NCBI GenBank assembly: GCA_032358165.1
Contig: JAALGY010000042.1
Coordinates: forward strand, 868,001-932,000
Direction of reading: 5' to 3'
From: Diplosphaera chodatii
Lineage: Eukaryota; Chlorophyta; Trebouxiophyceae; Prasiolales; Stichococcaceae
DNA length: 64,000 nucleotides
Of this stretch, positions 1 to 10,900 are shown piece after piece. The notes under the pieces were generated by a model. That model had not been told where the DNA came from. It searched no databases and worked only from the letters and a program-made list of their open reading frames with translations. The first letter of the stretch is position 1, and every line of letters begins with the position of its first letter. The position numbers and the translations under genes are program-made.

Positions 1-515
1 CCAGTGCTGGTGTGGGCCTCAGCAGGGGCTGTACCGGAGCCCTGCTCCACCGCATCACGGGCCTGGCCGCCCCCCTGGCCTGCAATCGCAGATGGACAGC
101 ACGTTGAACGTCTATCACGTCCAAATGATCACAGCAGACAGTCAGGGGTTGTGGGACTGTGCCTAGCCATCATGCCCGCATTCTCCACAGCATGTCACGG
201 TGTGAAAGAGACAACAAATCGTGCAGGCTGTCTGCAACCTCTGGCTGCAGCCTGGGGGGATTCGTGCGCATGATAGGCCTGCTTTGGATATGCTGCGTGT
301 CAGCCTGACTCCGCAGTGCGCCAAAGTCCGCTGGACTTGAGGGGCTTTCCATCTAGATGGTTGGCGGAGGATAAGCGTACTTTCTCAATGCCGGCTTAAG
401 GATAGTCCTCTGCAGCGGCGCCCGCATCATCGGCCACGCCGGCCGCCACCTCAGCGCTGCGGTGCGCAGCATCCCCACCCTGCCTGCCTGCTTCTTGGCG
501 CCTTCCTGCGAGGCG
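1..515 (-). pseudogene. Decayed copy of LEA exons (leftmost unit)
   Basis: Two relics can be aligned with intact exons of the large LEA gene. About 400-515 matches the exon at 6074-6199 (a GAKKQAGR-like peptide is still readable on the minus strand). About 15-85 matches the exon at 5742-5868 (GGQAGDAV-type). Frameshifts break the reading frame after a few codons and splice partners are not evident. The copy continues beyond the window edge, so whether it is wholly dead cannot be decided here. Confidence 0.6.
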
Positions 516-803
516 AATGCATTCAAGGCCTTTGTCACTGTATGGTCAAATGGCACTGCAAGAGGCAAGCGCACATACAGATGGTACGGGCAACTGCGTG
601 CAACAGCACCGCAGGGGCTGCGTGTCATGAGAACACACTACAGCGTCGTGAAGGCGCTGCTCAGCAGAGATGACCATTGCATACCTGGCTGCATGATGAC
701 AGTTGTGGCATCCTCACAACCCGCTCCTGCCTCGATTTGCTTTATTTGCTTTTTCACTCTTACAGGTGCTCTGCCACCGCCGCACAAGGCACCATTGCCG
801 GGC

Positions 804-1193
804 TCAGTCCCGCTTTCTGATCTTGTCCCAATCGGTTGCCATGCTCCTGCACACCACCCACAGCCTTGGCTGCAAGCTACATCAGCGATGTGAGCGACAC
901 GCTAACTTTCAGCACCACTCACCAGGCATACTTTGCAGATGCCACAGAAGCCAATGGCAATGCACGGTGTTGGCAGACCTGTAGCGACCCTCCTGCCGCG
1001 TCCAATTCACCAGATCGCGGCGCTCCTGTGATTCAGGAGCCAGGCTCGTGCCCATCTTGCGGACAGCCTCGACGAAGGCGTCGCAGCACATGTCCTTGCG
1101 GCTGTACACGACGGCCAGCAGGTCTTCAACCGTGACTTTGTCCTTCTCCGCGAACAGACGCTCCAAGCGCTGCTCAATCGTGTCTGTAGCCAT
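804..1193 (-). CDS. Unrecognised 85-residue protein, paralogue 1
   Basis: Two exons are inferred, 979-1193 and 804-846. The first starts MATDTIEQRLERLF and runs to a GRYR junction at a donor reading CAG|GTCTGC. The second follows a tgtgcag acceptor and adds SMATDWDKIRKRD before TGA. The paralogue at 3816-4217 has the same structure, donor phase (2) and C-terminus, which is the main evidence that the gene is real. The protein is charged and probably helical, with no membrane segment and no family I recognise. The frame is also open upstream to 1343 and weakly resembles the paralogue there (an RRD..VAY stretch), so translation may begin further upstream. It sits just 3' of a decayed LEA copy. 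Confidence 0.65.
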
Positions 1194-1869
1194 CGTGACG
1201 CTTGCACGCGCAGAGACAGCAGTTACTGGTGTGGTTGCTGCGCCTGCTGTGGGTTGCACAACATGTTCGCACGCTGCGGACATCCCACCATAGGCAACCT
1301 CACGGTCACGGCGTCGCTTGATTCGGTGCATTATTGCGTTCACTGTTGCCGGTTACTGGGCCAGGCGTGCTTACTACCCAAGTCTGGCAGTCGGCATCTA
1401 ATTTGGAGTCCTGTGATGCCGTAAGATGTAGCAGCTGGATGTACATGTGTACATCGCACGCAAGCCTCCTGATGAGTGCAGGAAAGGCCAGCGCGCAGAG
1501 ACTTGCTTGGAAGCATTTCCCGTCTTCTTCGCGGCCACAGTTCCCCATTCGTGCTGTTGACAAACACAATGCAGGCCACCGCAGCCAGGTACATTGGGTT
1601 GTGCGCAGTATCAGGGCATGCAAATGCTCCTGGGATTGTAGGTATCAATTATGCTTGCTTGAATCTGGCTGTTGCCTCTGATGTGCATGGTGTACTCCAC
1701 AAACAAAAATGGACATACAAGCCTCACCCAAGTGTTGCGTATCCAAGGCAGCGGCGGTCTGTTGTCCTCAACCACCCTGTTGAAACTGATCGGACAGGGT
1801 GCAAACACTGTGTTGCACACTGCCCGTTGGTGTCTTTGAGTGGGACAAATGCATTGCTTCCCTGCTCAA

Positions 1870-3500
1870 CCCTTCTTCTCCCAGACCTCCAGCTTCCCCA
1901 GGCTCCTACATGTTGATCTCCACGTTCCGCTTGTCGGACGTCAGCGCCTGGCCGGCCTCCTTGCCGCGTGCCCTCAAACGCCTCCCGCGCTGCCGCCTGC
2001 AGCAACCCAGCACAACCAGAGTTGAACTATATTTTTTCAGCATGCATTTATCAAACCTCCCAGCTCATTCGGATGAACGGTTGATAGTGCTGGGACAGCA
2101 AATGGAAGGGATTCAGCAGACTCGCTGGAAGGTGCTGGTGTCAGCCAAGCATGGTGCTGCAGCCGCCGCCCATGCACCTGGACCTTGCTGCTGGTGACGC
2201 TGGCGCCTTCCTTGATTCAGTCCAGGATGCGCCGCGCCGCGGCCTGCGCCGAGTCGCCGCTGTCAGCTGTGCCGCCGGCAGACGCAGCGCCAGAGCCAGA
2301 GGCTGATGCTCCTTCTCAGCCTGCTGGTTGCGCCGCACGCGCTGGTTAGCTGCTTGCATGCTCATGTCTCCAAGCTGCAACAGTGCTCCGGCCGTGCTTG
2401 ACGTCATCCCTGCCTGCAGATTGCAGCATGCCGGCGATTCATCATAGCATCAGTCGCCTGCTGTCATCAGGACACTTCAGGTTGCTGTCAAGCATTGGGT
2501 CGACCAAGCAAAGCAAGCTTGCCTTAAGGAGGGATTTGTGCATCCTTCCACATCAGGTGCGGCAATATGGAGCATGCATGGCAGCAGTATAGTGACAACA
2601 TGTGGTACCGCACCTGTATCAGCTGCCTTTTGACATTCTGACCGGCCTTGCCTATTTGATGTCGTCCCCACTGCAGCGCACCGTCAGTCGGTCTAGTTCG
2701 CCAGCAGCAGGCTTCGATGTGCTGTCTGCCTCGCGACCTGCGGCCTATGCCTGCAGCAATATCAACATCAGTCAGATTCATCGTCACCGAAACAATCACA
2801 ACAGCTGGCAAGCTACGCAACTTCAGCAGTCAGCGTTCTGAGGTGGTTGAAACACAGCACAGCAACCTTACGCATTGCGCCGCTAAATATAGATGGCATG
2901 CTCTCACCTGCTCCTGGCCATTCTCGGAGTGTATGCGAGCACACAGGGTTAAGCAGCTGAGCAAGCACCTTAGCATGCTGGAGATGCACATCTCCGGCTG
3001 CAGTGTGGCGCCCCGCTCCACCGCATCGCCGGCCTGGCCACCCACCTGGCCCGCCGCTGCAGATTAACAGCACGTTGTACATGTGTCATGTCCAAATAGT
3101 CATATCAATCAGTCAAAGGTTGTGCGTGGGCTGAGCCCAGCCACCATGCCACCAATCTATATCTCCAATGCATAATATGAAATGGCGGTAGTCCCATATT
3201 TGATGCAGGGCTGCAGGCACTCTGCAGGCTCTGGCTGCAGCCTGGAGGGACATATCCGCTGATTGGCCTGCCTAGAGGTATGTTGCGTGCCATCCTGACG
3301 CAGACGCGCCAAAATCCGCCAGATTTGGAGCCCTCTGGTTTCAGATGCCTAACTGAAGAGAAGCGCATCTCGGCGCCGAACCTGGACTAGTCTGGCGGCG
3401 CTGGCATCCTCGGCCGCGCCGGCTGCAAAGTTGACAGCGCCACCGTGCGCAGCATCCCCCGCCTGCCTGCCTGCTTCTTGGCGCCCTCCTGCAAGGCGAA
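1870..3500 (-). pseudogene. Decayed copy of LEA-gene terminal exons with an extra intron
   Basis: Relics on the minus strand correspond to intact exons of the LEA gene: about 3405-3500 (GRQAGDAAHGGA peptide), about 3005-3060 (GGQAGDAVERGA peptide), and a split terminal exon at about 2178-2330 plus 1908-1996. A four-base insertion near 1967-1970 shifts the frame, so the conserved C-terminal end of the intact copy (KLEVWENKG) is lost. An interval of 181 bp (1997-2177) with GT...AG ends interrupts this copy at a point where the intact gene is continuous. I call it a pseudogene, but a shortened, expressed product cannot be excluded. Confidence 0.6.
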
Positions 3501-3815
3501 AACAGTCAAGGCCTCCAGTCACTGTATGATCAAGCGGCACTGCAAGAGGCAAGCGCACATACAGATGGTACGGGCAACTGCCTGCAACAGCACCGCAGGG
3601 GCTGCAGATCACGAGAACACACTACAGCGTGGTGAAGACGCTGCTCAGCAGAGATGACCATCATGCAATGATTGCATACCTGGCTGCGTTCGTTGCATGA
3701 TGACGGTTGTGGCATCCTCACAACCCGCTCCTGCCGCTCCTGCCTCGAATTGCTTCACTTGCTTCTTCACTCTACAGGTGCTCTGCCACCGCCGCACAGG
3801 GCACCATTGCCGGGC

Positions 3816-4217
3816 TCAGTCCCGCTTTCTGATCTTGTCCCAGTCGGTTGCCATGCTCCTGCACATCACCCACAGCCTTGGAAGCCAAATTTAATCACAT
3901 CAATGTGAACGGACTGCTGACGTGCAGCACCAACGGAGTAACGAGCCACAAAGACGCCATGGAGAGCCAACAGTGCACAGCGCGCGGGTGGTGCTGACGG
4001 ACCTGTACCGACCCTCCTGCCTCGTCCAGTCTCGCACATCGCGGCGCTCCTGTGACACAGGTTCTAAGTTCTTGCACATCCTGCGGATAGCCTCGACGAA
4101 TGCGTCGCACCACATGTCCTCGCGTCTGTAAACAACGGTCAGCAGCTCTTCAACGGTGACTTTGTCCTTCTCCGCGAAAAGACGATCCAGGCGCTGCTCA
4201 ATCGTGTCTGTGGTCAT
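3816..4217 (-). CDS. Unrecognised 85-residue protein, paralogue 2
   Basis: Exon 1 is 4003-4217 (MTTDTIEQRLDRLFAEKDK onward, ending GRYR at a CAG|GTCCGT donor). Exon 2 is 3816-3858 (SMATDWDKIRKRD, stop TGA). Together they give 258 nt, 85 residues plus stop. Paralogue 1 shares length, intron position and phase, and most residues, including the VYxRxDMxCDAFVEA core and SQERRD. The frame is open upstream to an ATG at 4349 (MHPKPRRD...), partly conserved in paralogue 1, so a longer N-terminus is possible. No domain is recognised; the composition is charged and helical without a signal peptide. The gene lies about 0.7 kb downstream of the LEA gene stop on the same strand. Confidence 0.7.
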
Positions 4218-4942
4218 CGTGGAATTTGCAGTGCACCGCGCGTTGCTTGGTGTCGTCGCTGCATGTGAGGCAACTGCTGTGGGACGTTCGCGCAGAGTGG
4301 ATGTCCCACGATAGGCAACCCAAAGGTCACGGCGTGGCTTAGGGTGCATTGCATCTTTTTCGCTTGTTGCTGAGCCAGGTATGATAACCGCAGAAGTCTA
4401 TCTTGGCAGTCGGCACCCGAGAAATGTTCGGAGTCCTGACGATGCTGAGGGATGTAGCAGTTGGATGTACATGTATACATCACACGCCTGGCAGTCGCAA
4501 GCTCTGAGAGCAGGACAGGCCAGCAGAGAGACTTGCTTGGCAGCAATCTTCGTCTTCATAAACTTGGTGTGGCTGAACAGCTGGAGCATCCACTCGCGCA
4601 ATTGACAAAGACAGCCATGGAGGCCACCGGATGCAGCGAGGTACATTGGGTTTTGTGTACTTGCTTGTCTGATGCAATGCAAGGGCATGCAGCAGCGTGT
4701 CTCCTCGGCTTGATGGCTATCAGTGTTGTTAGATTGGGTCTGGCTGTTGCCTCGGATGTGCATGGTGTACTTCACAAACGAGAACGGACATACAAGCCTC
4801 ACCCAAGTGCGCCATATCTGAGGCAGCGGCGGTCTATTGTCCTGGACTACCCATTGCAACTGACGGGGTGCAAACAATGTGTCGGGCACTGCCCGTTGCT
4901 TCTTGGTGTTGTTGAAGTGGGACGAATGCATAGCTTCCCTGC
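4218..4942. other. Spacer between small gene and LEA gene
   Basis: No convincing exon is seen. Most of this interval aligns with 1200-1870, so it belongs to the tandem unit. The part next to the small gene (4218-4349) keeps an open frame in both copies and may be its 5' UTR or an N-terminal extension. Confidence 0.5.
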
Positions 4943-7900
4943 TCAACCCTTGTTCTCCCAGACCTCCAGCTTCCCAGGCTCCTGCGTGTTGATCTCCACG
5001 TTCTGCTTGTCGGACGTCAGCGCCTGGCCGGCCTCCTTGCCGCCCTCAAACGCCTCCTGCGCTGCCGCCTGGACCTTGCTGCTGGTGACGCTGGCGCCCT
5101 CCTTGATGCTGTCCAGGATGCGCTGTCCGGCAGTCTGCGCCGAGTCGCCGCTGTCAGCTGCGCCGCCACCAGAGGCGGTGCCGGAGCCCGAGGCAGATGC
5201 CATTTTATCGCTTGCCGACTGTGCTGCGTCTGCTGCTGAGTCCCCAGCGTCCTCGGCCTTGTCAGCAACGACGCCGGCGGCACTGCGGCCCTGCTCAGCT
5301 GCGCTCTCGCCCGCAGATTGCAGCTTGTCGGCGCCGCTGTCACCTGTTGCCACCCACAGTGCTGTCACGTCCTCGTGTCAAACTTCCACATAGCAGGAGG
5401 CTCACAGATGGACGTCTGCTGTGACAGATGCAGCCGCGGCAGACACCCATGGTAGTATCTCCAGCAGCAGGACACGGCAGTGCGCAGCGCAGCACCTGCA
5501 TCAGCTGCCTTCTGGCCAGCCTGCTTTGTCTTGTCAGCTGCTGAGTCAGCTGCGGACTTGGCGGTGTCGCCCGCCTTGCGCCCAGCAGACTTTGCCTGCA
5601 GCACAACCGGCACCTGATTCACATAGCTGTCACAGTGGAGATACAGCACCTGACAACCACCGCAGTGCCCTGCAAGTAGCTTAGGGTCAAGGGAGCAGTG
5701 GTGGCCATGGTGCGGCAGGCAGGCACAGCAGGCAGGCCCACCTGCTTTTGGCCAGTCTTGGAGTAGTCCTCGGCAGCTGAGCCGGCTTCCTCTGTCTTAT
5801 CAGCAGCGCTGTTGGCGCCCTGCTCCACTGCATCGCCAGCCTGGCCGCCCACCTCCTTCGCCTGTGCCAGCACAGTCAGCACAGTTGCCACTTGATGGAA
5901 ATCTTCAAGTATCATCAAGAAGGGGCTCAGCTGCACTGCAGTCAATGATGATCCACGAAGACAACTGTAGCACCATGCATCATGCAATTGAATGCAGGAG
6001 GCTCGATGGCCTGCCTGCCCGTGTGTCGGGAGGATCTCACATGATGCTGGCAAGGGCAGGCTCGACTGAATACCTTGTCGGCGCCGGTCTTGGAGTAGTC
6101 CTCCGCAGCGGCCCCCGCGTCCTCGGTCTTGTCGGCCGCAAAGTCAGCGCCCTGGCGGGCGGCGTCCCCCGCCTGCTTGCCCGCCTCCTTGGCGCCCCTC
6201 TGTGGGCATGATTCAGCAGCAATCAGGTCCAGAGCGGGCCTCTCAACTGGAATATCAGTATTCATGCACCTGTACATTGAATATTCGAATATTCTAAGTC
6301 AGCTTGTATTTGTGAAGCTAAATGTTTTTTTTACAAAACTACTATGGTTTTAGCTAAATGGAATCGTGTGATGAATTTGTTTAAAAATAAATTTCGTTGA
6401 GCCGCCCTGATGTGGCCCAGCAAACGATGACCTTAGATATGTTCCATACCAACCGGAACAGGTGGGCACGGATGGCACAAGAAGACAGATGGGTTCGACA
6501 CTGCGCACAGAGACACGGGGTCACACACCTGGCCACGCTGCGTCAGGTCGTCGGTGGTGTCCTGCACCTTCTCGGTGTACTCGCCCGCCTTGTCGTGCGC
6601 CTGCCCCGCCGCGTCGTGCACCTGCTCGCCCAGCTGCTTGCCGACGTCACGGGTGGTGTCCGCCGCCTTCTCCGCCCCCTGCTGCACGGCCTGCTTTGCA
6701 TTCTCCGCGCCCTTGTCGGCCTGCTGCTCGACCGTGTCAGCCGTCTCGTGGGCGGCCTGGCTGACCTGGTCCGCCACCTTTGGCGCATTGTCGGCCGCGT
6801 CCCTGGCCACATCCTCCGCCTGCTTGGACGCCACATCAGCGACGCGCTTGATCTGCTCGCCGCCCTCGTGCGCTGCTGCCTGGATCTTCTCTGCCGCGGC
6901 GTCCGCTGTGGGCTCCGCATTGTCGCGCACATCCGAGGCGACGTCATCCGCCACGCCCGCCACCCGCTGTACAGCCGTCTTTGTCTCCTGTGGTACCCAG
7001 CAGATTTATTGTGAGTGTGGAAGGGTGACTCAAGCACACGCTTGCTTGGAAAGCAGCCAGCGTCGAGGTTGCCAGTGATGCCCTGCCATGCGAATGTGCC
7101 AGCCGCCTTTTGGTGGATTATGGATGTGGGCATCATCCAACGTCCAGGGCTCTGACTCCGCACCTTACCAACGCTGGCTGCGACGTTGTGCAGGTCTTCT
7201 GAAGCCGCCTCAGCTGTGGGAATGGCATTGTCACCCACCTGCAACCCAGAGGATATCAACCCAATATGAACCCAATGAGCATCTGCCCGTAGCCTTGACA
7301 CAGCCGTAGTGTCTGGCCTGAAACCCTAGTCCGTTCAGAATCAGCACCTGCTTGGCGGTCTCTTCAATGGGCGCCGCCACCTTGTCAGCCATTGGCTCAG
7401 CATTGGCCTGCACGACAGCAACAGCACATCTTGTCGATGAACCCTCCGACCATATACGAACGCACTGGGCGTGTTTAGTCACAGACGCGCACACGCCTCC
7501 CAGCTGCACATACAGAGGGATGGGCCGTGCGGGTGCACCTCCACATCGTGGGCGACGTCCTGGATGGTCTTGCTGACGTCCTGCGTGGCCTGCTTGGTGG
7601 CATCGCTGGTCGCCGCGGCCACGCGCTCGATGTCCTCTGTGGCCTTGTCGGCCAGCTCGGGCACCTGCAGTTGGGCAGCCATGCTGCTCTGAGCCTGATG
7701 TGCCCGAGGGTTAGCTGGTACGGGTCAGGTTACCGATATATGCTGTCTATGTTATGGTGAAACTGCGTGGTAGGCAATCTTGACAGCAGAGATGGCAACA
7801 TGGTAAGCAGGTTGCTTGTGCCCATTTGGTGGGTGTTGTTTACCGGTGCAGCAGCAGTTGCAGTATTTCCGCAATAGTGTTGTTGGAGGGCCCTCACCTG

Positions 7901-10900
7901 CTCCTTCACGGTCGAAGCCGCCGCGTCGACCTGCTCCTTGGCAGCGTCTGCTGTCGGCTGCGCCTGCTCCGCAGCGTCGTGTGCCACATCCTCCACCACC
8001 TGCAACACAGCAAAGGGGCACTCCTTTCAGTAGCTAGGCTGTGACCCTGTCATCCTGCCTCCTTTGCAGGTTGCATCTCAGCTGGGTCTTAGAAGAGGAA
8101 ACAGCTGGTCGGGTCAGTCAAAACAGATGACTTGCTGTAGGCTGGTGCGAGCGCCAGGCCGCACCTTGGACACATCCTTGGTCGCCTGCACGCCTGCCTG
8201 CCCCGCAGCGTGCGCCACGTTCTGGATGTCCTCCGCAGCAGCGTCCGTGACGTCCACGGCACGGGTGGCGGCCACATGCGCTGTCTCCTCCATCTTGTCT
8301 GCCGCGTTGTCGGCCAGCGGCTGGGCGTTTTGTGCCACCTACCGCGGATTAAAAGATGCCATGTTGGTCCCATGTCACTCCTTGCACCGTCCCACAGCAC
8401 TTTGGCAGCACTGTGCAGCATCAGCTGTATCATGGCAGTGATGTAGAGCGAAGCTGCAGGCAGCAGCGCACCGTCTTGGCCTGCTGCTTGACGACCTCAG
8501 CCGCCTTGTCACCATACACCTCCGCCTGAGACGCCGCCTGCACAGCAAGACCACTTGCAGGTCGGATGTCAAGCAGCTGTATAGAAGCACATCACCTTCC
8601 TTTCCACACATGCCGCCAGTCCAATCTGCAACGACTCCATGTGCAGCATGTGCGGAACGATAGCCGAGGTACATGACGGTGCGTTTCCAGGGAGCAGCGG
8701 ACCTGGGCCGCGCCGGTGTTGATGACGTCGCTGACCTGCGCCGCGCGGTCGGGCACCTCCTCCTTGACCCGCTGTGCGGTTTTATCAATCACATCATCGA
8801 CCTGCAGGAGACAATCAGGCGCAGTCTTGGTGCTCAAGCGCAGGGCATGCGAGGTTGTATGAGCTGGAACAGCAAGTCACTTGAACGGGTTACAGCTTGA
8901 GTATTTCGTGCACTTCACTGCTGAGTTGCTGCGTACTGTCAGACACATGGGTCACCTGAGCCTCAATACGGTCAGCGTCCCCAGCAACCTGCCACGCCTG
9001 CATTTTATAAAGAAACATGTGAGCAGTGCACCTGACACGACACATGTTGAAGCGATGCTCAATGCAAGTGCAGTGCTGAGCTGCTCCCACCTTCTCCTTT
9101 GCAAGGTCGGTGGCCTGCTTGACAGCAGGTTCGATGTTGGTGGCCACCGTGTGGGCGGCGTCCTCGATGGCCTCGCCGGCCTTGTCAGCAGCCTCCTCGA
9201 TGTGCGGCGCGGCCTGCACACGTTCATCCACATGCGTGACTGTGTTGCAGCAGCAGCAGGGGAGTGCAGTGCAGGGAGGTGTGCTGTGGTGCGCAGCGGA
9301 AGAGCGTGATACTGCATGATGATGACAGGAACTGGTACCACCACTGCCACCAAAGTGGTATCCTGTGTTTCACCTTGCGCGCGGCCTCGGGCAGCTTGTC
9401 GATGGTCTCCTGGGCCTTCATCACAGCCGGCTCCACCTCGTCAGCCAGCAGCCTACGCAGCACAAATATACGGTTGATGCTCGAGATGAACATTGGTGCA
9501 TCTGCCTGTTGCATGCGCAAGGAGCGCAGCAGCATGCCCCTATCAATTCAGAGGAGTCAACTGCCGGATGCCCACTGCACGGCAGCAGCAGACTGAAGAT
9601 TGTAATGCGAAAGCATGGTGTCAAGATACACACCAGACTTCGCCCTCCAGGTCCTTGGGCACGCGGTGCAGGCGGACGGCGGTGCGCAGGGAGCGCGGGA
9701 ACTTGCCCGTCAGCGGCCCCAGCCGCCGCGCCAGCTCCTGCGCCTGTGCACCGGGAACCGGAAAGGAGCTCAGCATTGCAGAGGTTAAGGATGCTCAGAG
9801 GCCAAGCTTCACGTCGTCCGATACGAGCTGTGCAGGGCAACAAGGCAGAGTGCATTCATGTGTGCGCACATTATGCCTTTGGAACGGCAGTGCACCATAC
9901 ACACCGAGGCACGTCCCGCAAGGCCAATGTTAGATCAGCCATACTCTCAAGTACGTATGACGGTGAAGCAGCTGGTCAGAATCAACCAAATGACTGCAAA
10001 GGGCCAGTGGGCGACTATAGGCACCTGCGGCTCGAGGTTCTCTGCCAGCTCATACGCGCGCGGCCGCAGCTGGTTGTCGACAAAAGCCTCGGCAATGGGC
10101 TCTGCATTTGTCGCAATGATGTGCGCCGACTTGTTGGCCTCATCAGAGATGGCCTCCACCGCCTGCGGCGCCTGCCAAGGGGATGCAGGGGCCACGATGT
10201 CAGCAGGGTGCACACCTCTTATACCACATGTTTGACAATGCAAGGTGGTGTAGCAACAATACAACATCGGGCATGAGCAGGCTACTGCATTCACACCTGC
10301 TCCTTGACGATCGCAGCAATGGGCGCCACGTAGCGCTCCTTGACCAGCTCTGCTGTGGGCTCCGCCTGCAGCGATTGAGACAACTACCGTGCAACTCCTT
10401 CGAATGGTGGCCCTTGCGTGCTGATGCATCATGTTGTGAGCTGACAATGCTGGCAACTGCAGGCCAACCAGCACCTGGCCTGCAACGGCCTCCGCCAGGG
10501 GCATGACGGCCTCGCGAGTGATGCGGTCCGCAGCGTACTCTGCCTGCCCAGCGGCATCCGCAACTGCCGGCTTGATGATCTGCGCCAGCAGTACTAGAGG
10601 TCAGCACACACTCACCACGCGCTGGTGTTTTCGACACTTCGCTTGGGACCTCAGCACCCCCTTGATACGCACGTATGAAGGAGGCCTCATGCATGTAGCA
10701 TTCCTTGTGGCACAAGCAAATAGTATTGCTCGTGCTCACCTTCTCGGCGATGATCTCTGCCTGCGGCTCAGCATTCTGCGCAATATCCTTGCCAATGGTG
10801 CGGACCTGCCCCGTCACCTGTTGCGTGGCTGGCTCCACACTCTCGGCAAAGGCCTGCGAGCATGCACCGCAGCAACATCACTCTGTGCAGTCAAAAGTTG

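Larger units (their letters stand above)
1..6200 (-). repeat. Tandem duplication of LEA-gene 3' end plus small gene
   Basis: The last four exons of the large J-like/LEA gene (6199 to 4943), the spacer, and the small two-exon gene at 3816-4217 recur leftward with a period of about 3.0 kb. The small gene starts at 4217 and 1193. The LEA terminal exon recurs near 1908-2330, and the GAKEAG-type exon (6074-6199) recurs near 3405-3500 and 400-515. Spacer DNA aligns too, for example 1380-1830 with 4400-4880. Similarity is clearly imperfect, with many substitutions and small indels, so the duplication is not recent. The leftmost copy runs off the window. Confidence 0.8.

Noticed and set aside
6397..7301. 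Long plus-strand frames opposite the LEA exons
   Set aside because: They are shadows of the Ala-rich minus-strand exon 6529-6989. The minus strand has consistent splice borders and LEA-type composition.
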